From positions 46,921,906-46,985,905 of the forward strand of contig CM055101.1 of the NCBI GenBank assembly GCA_029204225.1: DNA of 64,000 bases. The letters are read 5' to 3'. The stretch comes from Diphasiastrum complanatum. Lineage: Eukaryota; Streptophyta; Lycopodiopsida; Lycopodiales; Lycopodiaceae. Below the pieces are notes generated by a model that searched no databases, was not told the DNA's origin, and saw nothing but the letters and a program-made list of their open reading frames with translations. Positions 20,923 to 33,494 of this stretch are shown piece by piece. Both the position numbers and the translations under genes were made by a program. Each line of letters opens with the position of its first letter. Position 1 is the first letter of the stretch.

Positions 20923-21996
20923 ATGGCTTCAATCAATAGCATGCAAAGCAAGATCTGCACAATACTTGATTCTTCAGGATCTAACTTTCTAGCCTGGAAA
21001 GTTAAGACATCTTTGATACTCAAGGGCAAAGGAGTATTCCCCTGGGTGGATGGCACAGAAGAAATGCCTACGACAACAGGCAAGGAGCTACGTGAATGGA
21101 GGGAGAAAAACGACAAGGCAGTAGCCTTGCTATCAGCTTCCATTGAAGATAGTCTCACACTTGACCTGGCTACACTCTCCAAAGCTAAGGAGATGTGGGA
21201 TTCATTACTCACCAGATTTCAGACAAAATCTAGAAGTCAAATCATGATGCTAAAAGATCAACTGACGAATTTGCAGTGGGATGGAAAAGACCTCACTCCT
21301 TTTGTAAGAAAGATGAAGAATCTGTTTCTGTCACTACATAACTCTGGAGCAAAGAACGTTGTGTCAGCTGAGAAGCAACTCACATACCTGTTGAGAGCCT
21401 TATCCAGATCATTCTAGATAACAAGGACCCTGCTTGCGAAAGACCCTACCATGAACCTCAAAAAGACAATTGTCGAGATTCGAGAGGAAGTCGAGGCCAT
21501 AGAACATCTTGATCACAAAGATGGTTCTGACCAGGCCCTCTACGGTAGCAAAGAAAAATCAAAGAAGCAATTTAAGTCTAATAGGGAGTCCAATCAGAGG
21601 CAGGATCGTGACCAGCAAGCAGAGGGAACAAGCAAAGCCAACTGGAAGACCAAAGAGAGGTCGAAACAACAAGGTGCAAACAAGAAGACTTGTGTGAGAT
21701 GTAGAAGAGACGGGCATACAGTAGATACCTGCTGGCTCAATCCCAAGATTAAGTGTATCCATTGCCATAAGAAGGCTCACGTAGCCATGGATTGCCACCA
21801 AAACCCGAGAAACAAGTCAGCACAGAACAGACAAGAGAACAACAATAGTTCATCCTATGTCGAGGAGCCCGAGAGCTCAAAAATGGGCGAAGAAAGAATG
21901 AACAAAAATTGTTCGACCGCCTATATCTGTGAAGACGTGTGTGTAGCATCAACATCTGACACACATGAGGTGATCCTAGATTCAGGAGCCACCTAA
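20923..21996 (+). pseudogene. Copia A3 gag and protease start
   Basis: Gag begins at 20923 (MASINSMQSKICTILDSS) with the copia Gag fold signature FLAWKVKTSLILKGKG and MWDSLLTRFQ. A TAG at 21415-21417 ends this frame, and the same protein continues from about 21451. Two CX2CX4HX4C knuckles follow (CVRCRRDGHTVDTC and CIHCHKKAHVAMDC), an unusual pair since most copia Gags have one. The protease active site VILDSGAT is intact but a TAA follows at once (21994-21996). The leader 20820-20922 separates it from the PBS. Confidence 0.85.
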
Positions 21997-24233
21997 CACT
22001 TCATGATATCAAGACGAATCATGTCTGATTTTAGAAGTGCAGATTCTTCAAGATTCATAGTTCTTGGAGATGGATCTAGACATCAAGTGAACAGTATTGG
22101 ATCACTATGGCTCAACTCAAATGGTAGAGACAAATGACTCAAAGACGTTTTGTTCGTGCCTACTCTGCAACAAGACTTGCTCTCTGTAGCAAGAATAGCA
22201 GATGCAGGGATGCGTGTGCCATTTTCTAACAAAGCATGCAACGTGATTGATGCCAGTACCAGTACTCTCATCGCTCAAGGCAGAAGGAAAGGGAATCTAT
22301 ATCATCTGAAGGTATGCCTACCTGCAGATCAGGTGCATCAGACTAGTGATGACTCACCAGACACTCTGTGGCATAGAAGACTCTGCCACATGAACTCAAT
22401 GGCACTTTACCAGACAAGCCATTATGGAGCGATAACAGGGGTCAACATCTCGAATGCAACCAAGTCAGCCACCTATGATGCATGTTTGAAAGGCAAGATG
22501 TCACGCACACCATTCATTAAAGACTCCTACAGAACGACAAAGATTCTGGAGCCAGTGCACTCTGACATTTGCGGACCATTCAACGTGACCTCAATAGGAG
22601 CTCCCAGAAGGCCGACAAGACCACGAAAAGCGCCAGCAAGATATGTGTCAGGCAGCTCAGCTTTGACATCAAAAGAGTTCTGCGGGTTCAATGGCAAACC
22701 ACAGACTTTTGAGGAGGAGATTGAAGGTCCAGAAAAGGACAGATGGATCCAAGCCATGAACGAAGAGATGGAGTCCATGAGGAAGAACCAAGTATGGACG
22801 TTGGAGCCATTACCACATAAGCGCAAGACTGTCAAATGCAAATGGGTCTTCAAGCTCAAATACGGACCAGACAAAAATTTGATGAAATACAAGGCAAGAC
22901 ACCAGTGAAAGATTTTTCTCAGAGATATGGTATTGACTACTCTGAAACGTTCTCTCCTATCATCAAACATTTGTCCCTATGTCTGTTATTTGCATATGCA
23001 GCAGCTTATGACCTCAGGATCCACATTGTGGATGAGAAGACAGCCTTCTTGCATGGCAAATTAGACGAAGAGGTCAACCCCCATGATATGTCTCGAATTC
23101 ACTTCCTGACTATGCATGCAGAATGCATAGAAACATCTATGGTCTGAAACAATCAGCCCGACAATGGTACAAGAAGAAAGATCAAGCCCTGAAATCATTA
23201 GGATTCAAGCCTCTGTTGGTTGATTCCAATGTATATGTCAGAGTTATAGATGGGCAGATCATCATAGTGGCTGTATATGTGGACGACACTCTAATACTTT
23301 GTAGGAGTGAGAAACTAACTGCTGAAGTAAAAGCAGACATCTCGAAACATTTCGAGATCGTGGATTTGGGAGAAGCCAGGTGTTACCTAGGCTTACAAAT
23401 TGAAAGAGACTATGAGGGAGGTAAGTTATACTTTCAACAATCCAGATACACCCAGAAGATCCTAGAGGACTTTGGGATGTTGAACTGCAAAGGATCGAAC
23501 ACTCCAATGCTCGCAGGGATGGTGTTGACGAATAATGACTGTCCAAAGACTGAGGAAGAGAGAGAATAGATGCAGTTCACACCTTACAAGAAGCTGATAG
23601 GATCATTGATGTACCTTGTTGACAATACATGTCCTGATATTGCTTATGTAGTATTCAGGATGAGCCAATTCTACATGAATCCAGGCTCGACACATTGGAA
23701 GATTGCAAAACGAATTTTGCAATATCTTCAATTAACAAGGGATTATGGCTTGTGTTATTGTCATGGTGCAAGTTTCAGGATACTTTTCTACAGTGACGCT
23801 AGCTGGGCATCTCTCAAGAACGACTGTAAAAGCGTCTCGGGAGGATGGACCATCGCATCAGGAGCAGTTCTCGGTCAGCAAGAAGCAGACTGTTGTAGCC
23901 CAGTCATCCTGTGAAGCAGAATATGTTGTAGTAGCAAAGATGGCCAATGAAATAATCTAGCTAAGGCAGTTCTTGGACGAATTGGACGGAACAAGGAACG
24001 AGCCCCTGGTCTTGCAGATGGACAACACCTCTGCAATACACCTGACGAAATATCTCGTGTTCCATTCTAGAACGAAACACATTGCGATCAAATACCACTT
24101 GATCAGGGATCTAATTGAAAAGAAGATGCTGCAGACCACCTTCATCGGAACGAAAGACATGGTTGCTGACATCTTCACTAAAGCCCTGAACAAAGGACTC
24201 TTTGAGAGACAAGGAGTAGTCTCGGAATCGTAA
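21997..24233 (+). pseudogene. Copia A3 pol: protease end, deleted integrase, RT, RNase H
   Basis: After the stop, protease continues (FIVLGDGSRHQVNSIGS, DVLFVPTLQQDLLSVARI), then LWHRRLCHMNSMAL and the first integrase Asp (VHSDICGPF). At ~22600 the frame jumps from this point straight to the integrase-RT linker (RRPTRPRKAPARYVSGSS), so the rest of the integrase core, including its other catalytic acids, is gone by an in-frame deletion. RT is largely present (KTAFLHGKLDEEV, NIYGLKQSARQWYKKK, YVDD in AVYVDDTLILCRSE near 23280). RNase H has FYSDASWASLKND and HIAIKYHLIRD. Frame changes are near 22905 and 23090, with TAGs at 23567 and 23958. Confidence 0.9.
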
Positions 24234-24245
24234 AACTATCATGCT

Positions 24246-24350
24246 TTGAGAGGGAGCTGAAGAAACGAAATGCTTCTAACTACAAAGCCTTGCTAGCTTT
24301 CAACCCTCAGCTTGACCAAGATGTTCACGAACATGAAAGTCAGGAGACAC
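24246..24350 (+). repeat. Polypurine tract and truncated 3' LTR of A3
   Basis: TTGAGAGGGAGC at 24246-24257 is the polypurine tract. The LTR starts at 24258 (TGAAGAAACG) and follows the family A LTR for ~95 bp to about 24350, then changes abruptly to unrelated sequence. The rest of the LTR has been lost. Confidence 0.8.
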
Positions 24351-24945
24351 AGTCAATAAAACATCAATCATATGTCTGGATTAATGATTTTTGGTATTAT
24401 CAACCAGTGAGATCACAGAGAATTAAACTTAAGTGGACTAGTCCAACTCAAGCAAGATACACCAACTCACCATCTGTGCCAAGATGTCTCGGTTAAAATT
24501 TTGAAAACCATGTCATCGAGGGATTTCACGTTTACATTTCACTTTCATATGGTTCAGATTGTAATATATTCTGGTTTCATTGTAAATTATTATTACCGAA
24601 AGAAGATCATAGATTCTTCCTCGTTGATTTGAAACTTTAATATCATGTATGCCTATCTTCATGATCTATAGGTAAGAAACATAGATTTTATAAATATTGA
24701 GTAAAAAGATTGGCATAAATTTAAAAAGTTGTGTTCATTGTTCAAATTTTTGGGAAAGGTGTTATAATATTATGAATCATGATAATTAAAATTGTTTTTT
24801 TAAAATTTATTAAGAGTTAATGGCACAATTTTTATTTCAATTATAATATATTATCAAGTTAAATTTATTTTTACTTCTTTTACATAAAAGAATAAAGGAT
24901 TCTCCATATAATTTTCTATACAACAATGAACATAACTAGGGAAAG
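24351..24945. other. AT-rich stretch, nothing recognised
   Basis: No conserved frame, repeat partner or RNA gene is recognised in this ~600 bp between the truncated LTR and the fold-back element. Confidence 0.5.
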
Positions 24946-25156
24946 TGCCAACTAGGAAAAAATGAACACTTCCTAGTTTATACATCTAGGAAATCCACTA
25001 TTAGATTTTTTATATAGATAATTTAAACCAGATCTATATTTTCCTAGTTACAATTCCCTAGATAGGAAATCTGGCTTAAATTTCGTATATAAGAAATCTG
25101 ATAGTGGATTTCCTAGATGTAGAAACTAGGAAGTGTTCATTTTTTCCTAGTTGGCA
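24946..25156. mobile_element. Fold-back element or MITE (211-bp near-perfect palindrome)
   Basis: Starts TGCCAACTAGGAAAAAATG and ends with its reverse complement. The two arms of ~95-100 bp match almost throughout, including a TCTAGGAAATCCACTAT block, around a short centre near 25050. It has no coding capacity. This is the structure of a MITE or fold-back transposon; transcribed, it would make a long hairpin. The superfamily cannot be assigned because no clear target duplication is seen. Confidence 0.75.
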
Positions 25157-25382
25157 TCAAACATGAAAGAGAACTCCCAAACTGGAATTGGATGTTCCTC
25201 ACACGTGTCTGAGCACCTGATTCCATACAGTACCAGGTCAGACCCAATCAATGTCCTTTTGATCTCTTTTGATCCAAGATTGAACAAGATAGCTAGGAAA
25301 ATGGGCCTTGACAACTTCTAGCTCAAGATTGATGAAATTTTTTTCACTTAGATGGATCAAAATGCATGGTAACCTTAGGTAG

Positions 25383-25394
25383 GCTCTGATACCA
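25383..25394 (-). promoter_or_regulatory. Primer-binding site with adjoining LTR end
   Basis: The minus strand reads TGGTATCAGAGC. The LTR ends immediately before it (…AATTCAACA, from 25395 upwards) and contains a TTCACACGTGTGGA palindrome at 25403-25416. The LTR extends rightwards for an undetermined distance (to ~25540). 25157-25382 is the matching leader, with no gag. Confidence 0.65.
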
Positions 25395-25589
25395 TGTTGA
25401 ATTTCACACGTGTGGACTGTCCACTACATGTACTTGTGATCTCCTAAGGTGTGTAGATGCACCAAGATCAAGACTAGATTGAGATTCAAGATCAATTTTG
25501 AATCATTATTATAATGCTCTTTTAATTTGCCGTACAAATCATCTATCGTACGTAAATTAAAATATTGCATTAATATTGTGGTCTTGTAA

Positions 25590-28500
25590 ATCAAAATCTT
25601 CTACGTCGTCGTACACCTATAAAAAAAAAAAGTGTGATAAATTAGACTTCATAATTACATGACCACAATTGATTACAATTTTTACAACAAATTCAATATT
25701 ACATAATAGATCTAAACAAAAGACATTTTTTTCACCTGTGAAACATCTTCGAAGAAGCTTTTTATTTTTAAAAATTTGTGATGGCCAATTTATGATAAAT
25801 CCTAATATTAACAAAAAAATAAAAAACCAAAATTAGTAGAGATCAAATATCTCTAATTATTCTAATTTATGCGCAAATAGTCTTAAAACATTGACCATAC
25901 CTTAATTTTTTTGGCCACAACTCCCACCACATTTTTTTTACAATGTATATCGTGCTCCTCCACAATTCCTTTCAGTTTCGTGCTCATCTAAATCAAAAGC
26001 GACTTTTATTTAATAAGACTAAAAATTCAGAATTTCTGTATTGCATATTGAACAAAAAACACACCACATACCTTACGAGGTTGTTCACTCCCACGTTGAG
26101 ACACTTTTCAGCTCCATACCTTGGTTGGTTGTTTTCTACAACCTACAATTTGAAAAACAATTCAACGCATATGAATACATTTATAATGAAATGATATTTT
26201 ATAATGGTAAAACATCTGTCCTAAAATGAAATAATATAACCATCTAAAAATATGTAACAAAACATCATTCAAGTTGTTGATTAATAAAACTCTTGAAAGT
26301 TTGTATTGAAAAATGTGACATTTGGACCTTTTGAAAATTTTCAATCGTAGTCTCCATTTACATGTTGGAACATGGGAGACTACGCATGTATGTAATTGTA
26401 GATGTAAAGGCCAAATATTCACCATTATGGAATTAAATTTGGTGTTGCTTGCTTTTGCAGTCTCTAATCTTGTGATTGCAGGCCCTGGCATTGTGGGATA
26501 CCACTCGTGCTTGTCAGATACCACTCCCTCTGCCTGCGGATCTGCTGTGTGCCGCTCTTTCTGCCTAATCTCTGTCTGTGGCCTCATGTATAGGCCCATC
26601 TTCTACCCTGTGACCTTCACGTTGCCCTGGCATGCCATTGCATGCTCCCTCTATCCATCTATGTCTGCGAGTTTGTCTATAATCAGCCTGAGACCAATCA
26701 ATGCCCTGTGGATCATGGGTTAGAGATCTAACCCTACCTATCAATTCCTCTATCCCTGGTACCAGGACTTTTGCTGCCCATTGGCCTACTGTGGGAAGGT
26801 TTGATGACCGGTTTATAAGTAACCTCTCTCAGCCCTCCATAGACACCATTTTTAGACCCTGTGGATCATTGGATTGGTAAGGAGAGGACTACTTGAGAAT
26901 TGTTTCTCTACTGCCTAACTCCATTTCATCTCTTGCCTGCGGTTTAATCCTTGCCTCTGTTTAATTCGTAGTGTGACTTGTTTGCGGGGGTGCTCATTTT
27001 TTTGACTTGCAGCTTCCTATCTTCCTTACCTCTTGTGGCCAATTTGCATTTTGCAGCCTACCTTCCTTCCTGCAGCCCTGCTACATTTTGGAGTTATTTG
27101 AAGCCCTAGACCTGTGACCCTTGATAACCATGTTGTCTGCGGGATCGCTAATACCCCTGTTTGTGGCCACCCCATTATTTACTTGCAGCCTATCTTGACA
27201 TACGGACTTAATTATTGAATTATTCATGTTTTGATTGATGTAAGCGACAAAATAAAACTAACCATCATAACAGAAAATAAAAATGCAAACCATGAATATA
27301 GACCTGCGAATATATAACAATATAGTTTAGAAACTCACCATCACATCCATAAGTGGTGTGTCAACTCGCGTTGCACACATGTGTGCAACATCCTGCAATG
27401 CAATTTCCATCCCAAAAAATGGCTATGAGATTAAATTAAACCATCCAAAAAAAATACTAAGCCGAAAGACTTACATGTAATGGAGTGCCAACCATGCATC
27501 ATTTTGTCTAAAATAACTCAATTCAATAATCCTAAACCAATAATTCTATAGAATGTTTTACTTGATCTTGATGCACAGAAGTAATAAGTTTCATCTTTTT
27601 TTGGACTAGCTTTCTGCAAAAGTTAGGAATTAAGTAAAGTTAAATACAAGTCAATCACAACATTTAACTATTTTTTCTTGCTAACGATTTTTGTATGCAA
27701 AAAACAATTAGCAATTTTTTTTAAATAGTCTTACTTTATTTGAAACACGATTCCATGGCATTTATGCATTCAAATTTGGCTTGATGAAAAAAAAAACCTG
27801 GTTTTATTTACCTCTTTCGCCATGGAACTTGCGATTTGAGTGACTGATGATTTGCCTTTCTTTTTCTCATACTTTCTTCTTGATTGGATGCTTACCAATG
27901 CCCAACTATATATGTCTTCTTCTTTCCAAACATAGGTAGCATCTGAGAAATACAAGAGTTTGATTTCTTGAATATTTTGGCTGATGATATTTTTCAGCTT
28001 CTCTCTTTCAAGTGGTTTGTGGTGTAAATCTTGTGATATACCCTCATTCGCAAGCACAACTTTCAACCACTTATTCACACATCTATAATTTTCTAAAAAA
28101 TCGGCATGTTGATCCGGAAAGTATTTTGCCAACAAATGTCTACCATATAGATTTTCAGGATCTCGATTTTTATTTTGGGGTGCTCGAAAGATCTGGTCAT
28201 ACGTGGGGCTGTCAATCATTGCATTGTTGACATGCCCATACCGATGTTCATTACTTTCTGCCGCCCTCATTGATATATCATTGTTCGCCAAAACTTGTGA
28301 ACATGAGCTTTCACCACTTAGTCTTTTACTTTGTATTGTAGTTACTAATTGCTGGAATACTGGTCTTAGCTCTTCGGACTTCATGATGAACTCAAAGGTC
28401 TCAAAAAGATTTGTATCATGAACTTCACTTGTCATTGTTCTTGACACAAAAAACCTGTGTACTAAAATGTGAAAAATTAATCAATCAATCAATAGAATAG

Positions 28501-29215
28501 AAATGAAGCCAATATTTTCTAAGAATACATTCTAATGATAGATTATATTTGAAATAACAAAAAAGAAAAGAAACGTAAAACAACCACTTTTTTTTACCTT
28601 CATAGAGATGTGCATGGCATATATAAGACTGGAATATATATTTCTTTCAAAAGGGGATTTTCATATGGATGGTACTTGCTTTATTAGTCCATGCACTTCG
28701 ATCCTTTGGGTACCAATAATAGAGCAGTTGCAAACAATTGTGACACAAACACTCCAATCTCTCCACATCTCTTCTTCTAGTTCAACTTTCCATTTACATC
28801 TTTGTCTTTGATCACATCATAACCATGCCAATCGTACTGTCTTGTTTTCAGCATCCACCTCTCTTAACACAACATGTCTAAATATATTATTTGTATTTAA
28901 ATTGTATTGCACTAAAACGAGATCATTTTCTTCCAACCAAGGCGACACACAACTTGATAATCCTGGAATAAGCAATCTCTCCCTTGGTTCAAGGTCTTTT
29001 GTTTCATATGCAATAAGACTTGACCCTTTTGAAAAAGCCATGAACTTATGTAATAATGACCCAATTGCTCTAACACAATTCCAGTTGAAGGGGAGACAAG
29101 TCCTTTGCAAAACACTCATACCTGTGATATGATCAATCAACAAGCTTTCTTCACCATTCTTAATTATGATATGTTGTTTGTAATACTCTTCACTTCTCAT
29201 GCTTGATGTTGCCAA
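25590..29215 (-). CDS. Unrecognised many-exon gene, possibly broken
   Basis: Minus-strand open segments fit GT-AG exons. The first runs 29215-28817 (MATSSMRSEEYYKQHIIIKN ... LIPGLSSCVSPWLEENDLVL). A ~205-codon exon at about 28437-27813 (TSEVHDTNLFETFEFIMKSE ... SSMAKE) ends at a GTAAAT donor. Short exons with good splice sites follow near 27552-27616 (KASPKKDETYYFCASR), 27468-27507 (QNDAWLALHYM), 27339-27392 (DVAHMCATRVDTPLMDVM), 26072-26142 (VVENNQPRYGAEKCLNVG), 25944-25992 (DEHETERNCGGARY) and 25738-25808. I recognise no domain. The link between the first two exons (28440-28816) contains stops and is uncertain. It could be a host gene relic or a transposon gene. Splice-site quality is the main evidence. 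Confidence 0.4.
26320..27200. repeat. Dispersed repeat, inverted partner at 58.4-58.95 kb
   Basis: 26430-26500 matches the reverse complement of 58838-58925 (shared words TTGCTTTTGCAGTCT and TTGTGATTGCAGGCCCTGG). The remaining part is richer in CCTG/TGCAG words than its surroundings. It falls within a predicted ~1.2-kb intron of the gene above, so it is probably an inserted element or LTR/leader fragment. Confidence 0.5.
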
Positions 29216-31374
29216 CTCTGATTTGACCAGTACATAGGCCTCCCACCAAGGCTCCTATCTCCACAATGTATCTATCATGTCAACCAAAGCAAAGCAAATG
29301 CACTCTAGATCCACTGTCGTGATGAACAACTCACCCACGATCCATAGCATATTAGGTAGGATAGCTCAAGAACCCTGTACCCTGTACCATCTGATCACCA
29401 GGTATCCATTACCCGTTGATAGCTCCCCAAGAATCTGTCCACATGTACGTGCAACTAGACTCCAACTGGATTTAAACCAAAAGCTACATCCTGCTTACCA
29501 AATAATGATGGATAGAAACAACATGTGATGCCAACCTGGAGATCACCGTGCATATAACCATGCAGCTCACCTGATCACTCGCCAAAGTATCAATTGTCAC
29601 TCCTTGAGCAACCATCTCCATCCCTGCTGGCTCACAACCATGGGCATGCTAGATCCACATCACCCTGTAATGCACTCCATGCCCTCAAGATATGTACCAC
29701 CCCAGGTACACCACCTACTTCCAAGTAGGCTTGACCACATGATGCACCAGCTGAAGAACATCATCCACACATCAAATGCAATATCATACCTAAGCAATTG
29801 TCGCATCTCCATGAGTGCCACCCCAATGGATTCGTCATCCACATACTATGCTACCCTGATGTCTCCGATCCTGGTCACCATCCTGCTAGACAAGCCGAAC
29901 TCCAAAGCATCACTAGCTCCACCTGGCTCCTAGCATCTGCTCGCTCTCCCTGACTATGTACCACCTGACACCATGCCAACGCAAAAGAAAATATTCAAAA
30001 AAAGAAAAGAGAGTAAGCGTTGAAAGAGGGAGCAATTGCACGTTTGCACTTAAGCTTTGAGTGAGTTTACCGGTGAGTTTGTGTTGATTTAATTTTTTTA
30101 TTACGTTATCTAACATTGTAAAAAATCAAATGTAATTCATCACTTTCATTTTGTTCAAAGCAATGTCATATTTTACCGCATACACTAGCAATTAGTTAAT
30201 ATGCAAGAGTGAAATGTAGATAATTAAAATTCCCAATCCTAGGAAGGTGTGTAGCCCTTATTTTTCTGCCGTTAAAGGTGAGGTTCTAATCTTTCCAACT
30301 TGCATAGAAAAACCTACATGCCGTAGGGAGAGAATATGTGGTGACATTCTGAAATAGGACATAACTGCAAGGTTCGAATATTATAATTATCACATTCAAC
30401 TCTAACTATAAAAATATACATAAAAAGTATCATGATGAATATAAAAAAAAACAAAGAGTGCAAGTGAATTTAAGTATTAATAATCATAGATCATTCTCAT
30501 CATTTACGTCACTCTTGTCATCACAAGTCTTGACACTCATCTGAATCTAGGTCTAGGTATAATCGTAGATTTTTTATCATGTCTCTTTGCTGATGTGAGC
30601 CTAGCTTTACTTCTTTTGTAATTGCTATTTGCTTGGGATTTGGCATGACATTTCTTGGTATTAGAACATAGATCCTAAATTTATGATGATTCTATGTGAA
30701 TTTCATTAGTTTTGATAAGTTTATTGCATCTGTAGCTTTCTGTGGACATGCTATCTTGATTGTCTTGTTCTCTTCTTGCTATTAGCTTTACTATCATTGT
30801 TATTGTTATTAGCTTGGGATTTGGCACATGAAACGATCTCTATTTTAGGACATTTAGATTGCTCAAATTCGATCTCTTGTGGATGAAATTATTCCTATCA
30901 CTCAAGATAGCTCAAATTTGATGTCAATAAACCAAGATATATTTTGGCTTCTAATAGCTCAAATTTCATGCCTATCACTCAAAAATTCTCAAATATGACG
31001 CCTAACATGCGATTTGGTCTTTATCATTTAACATAATTCATGAAGCAATCAAACTTGAGCAATATCAATTTTTAGACACACAGATTGTTCACGTTCAACT
31101 CGTTATTGATGGAATTGGTCCATATTGTTAAATTTTACAATTTTGACCTTGTAAATGTAAATGGTTTGATATCAATGTGGTTCCACACGTCACATGTGAA
31201 ATATCATGTAAAAAGTTCAGATCCAATATATATAGATTTCATACAAGTCAAATGTCAAATCTCCTAGATTGTAGGACCTATTTCCTAATTTGTAGAAATC
31301 TAGAAGGTCAACACTAACCACCAATGATGAGTTAGAAATCAGTTTTGATCTGATTCATTAGTATGAGCTCTAAA
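29216..31374. other. Gene-free stretch
   Basis: 29220-29960 is noticeably richer in GC (CACC/CATC words) than the rest but gives only short, unconserved frames on either strand. 30000-31370 is AT-rich with several loose repeats of TCAAATTTGATG/CTCAAATTTCATGCC words near 30860-31000. No gene is recognised. Confidence 0.4.
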
Positions 31375-31802
31375 TGTGATGACGTAAGTACTGTACAGTT
31401 TATTTGGTTTACTGTATATGGTTGTGATCGAGACATGACCCGTTAGGATATATTGATCAGACACCGATCCCGTAGCCGGCTACTTGGGTTAGCCGAGTAG
31501 CCACACATAGGAAGAATTAGCTTGTACAAAGTTATTTACAGTATTTGCTATACTTGGGATCATGTCCCAAGTTTGTCAGTCGAATTTGGCCATATTGGGC
31601 CTGACCTTAGTTTGACAGGTGGTAGGCCAGCCAATTTTAGGACACCTGTCTTTTCATGCAGTTTGTGAATACTCTATATGTACAATGTTTCTTTGTAATC
31701 TATTAGCTTTTGTTGTGCCATCTTTGAGAGCTTGTGAGGAGTGTCTATGGTGATTGATTGATGTGCTCTGCATACTGCACTAGATCCTAATAGAATTTTA
31801 AC
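31375..31802 (+). repeat. Probable 5' LTR
   Basis: Non-coding ~430-bp block ending just before a PBS. It starts about TGATGACGTAAG and includes CCTTAGTTTGACAGGTGG and TTTGTAATCTATTAGC. No second copy is present, and the left limit is a guess from the TG start. Confidence 0.45.
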
Positions 31803-31815
31803 TCGGTATCAGAGC
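31803..31815 (+). promoter_or_regulatory. Primer-binding site
   Basis: TCGGTATCAGAGC, one base different from the initiator-Met type in its 12-bp core. It indicates a plus-strand LTR element starting to its left. Confidence 0.7.
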
Positions 31816-33490
31816 GTTAGGGTGAAGCAGGTATGAACGATCCTGGAGCTATGAGATAGCGTCTTTCACCAGGAAAAATAGCACTCGGAGCATGCTAGGA
31901 GAGATGACTCCATATGGGGTATCGGCAGTCCTGAGGGCAGAAGACAATATAGTTCCTTTGATTGGAGCTTCAAGGAAGATCAGAACGATCGTCGTAGGTG
32001 GATTCCAGGGAGAATTCATGGAAAATCTTGCAGTTTCGGTGGTTTCGGGGAAATCATCGGTGGTGGCTTCATAATTCACTTTGTGGATAGCCGTTTGGTG
32101 CAACGGGGCTTGCATGGGTATCAAAGAGCAGTGATGGAGAGCCATAGCAATTTACAAGATCAAATCTGGTTGAAAATGGAGAAAATTTGGAAAATTTTCA
32201 GTTTCGTGAGGTGTTGATGGATTTATGAGAAAATCGGCTTGTTTGCAGTCAATACCGCATTAATTGGAGAATTGTAAATTGGATCAGATCACTAGAGGTA
32301 GGGCGACTTCAGTGGGCTAGGCAACTGCAAGAGGAATCTCAGGAAAAGCCTGAGTAAAGCTCATAATATCCTTCTCTTCAAAGTTGCTAGGGTTTGCAGG
32401 CGGAAAAACAGAAGGCTCTCTCTATAGGAGCCTGTTTCAGGATCTGTAAGAATCCGTTGAAATTTTCAAGTCACCCTTTGGAAAGGGATAACTTTGGCTA
32501 GAGGGCACCTTTTTTGGCCATCCTTGGGCCAAAATGACCCCTGAAACTGGCTGCTCAAAGCCAGCGGATAGAGCGACAACACAGAGCAGGGAGAAAGGTG
32601 TTTCAGGGAGTTTGCATCACCATTTTATCAAGCGGAGTGCAAGTGACCTATTGATGGACTACATTCACTATTTGGGTACTGTAAGGCCAAATTTGGGACA
32701 ATTTTTGGCTGGTGAAACCTGCTACAGGATGGTACAATGAGACATTATTGCTTCGAAATCATTATTACTAACTCTGAATAGGGTAACAAGGTGTTTGGAA
32801 GTGGTAAATGCAGTATGGGGGCGAATGGTAGCGGAATTGAGTGGAGAAAGCTAGTATTGGCGATGGAAGTGCAGTTTGGCGACGTGACTACTCATCATTG
32901 GCGACAATTTTGAGAGGGCAAGCAATCACAGGTGAGAGTAGGCATGGTATGCCAATCACGGGTGAAAAATTCTCATGATCAGGTTCAACTCTTGGGGTTA
33001 GAACCAACCAACGTCAAGTGGCATTTTGGAGGAACACTCTCATAGGTATGATCGACAGTGGCATTGTCGAGTAAGGTGATAGTTGCATTGACACACACAT
33101 CTGTAGCTTGCAAATTTCTTGTTCGGAGAGAAATATGGGCTGGCTTGGAGGTACACACATATTAGCGGTCACAAGTGATGGAAGTACGAGGTGGTGCCAA
33201 TTGGAAAGCATTGGGCAAGATAGCGAACTTGCATCGGACAGGCTGTGTGGGACACACTAAGGATGAAGAATGGGTCAGTAATCGCACTTTGGATGCTCTT
33301 GGTGAGTGGTGAGTGTGATGATTTTGCGGTTTTGTAGTTGGTAAGTCATTTTGAAATCACTGTATGCTTATAGTGAAATATGAGGTGGGACGATTTTTCA
33401 ATGTGGCATAAACATTACAAAAGTAAGGTATGCTAGATCTATTCAGTTTGATTTACTGTAGTTTGATGCATTTATATGATTGTAGCTTTT
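31816..33490 (+). other. Long non-coding leader of an LTR element
   Basis: About 1.7 kb after the PBS with no gag or pol motif in any frame. It could be the interior of a non-coding (LARD-like) element or the long leader of an element whose coding part was lost. No 3' LTR is visible. Confidence 0.35.
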
Positions 33491-33494
33491 AACA

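Noticed and set aside
29604-29933. His/Pro/Met-rich frame in the GC-richer stretch
   Set aside because: No family resemblance, interrupted on both sides, and an equally open minus frame. Composition is the simpler explanation.
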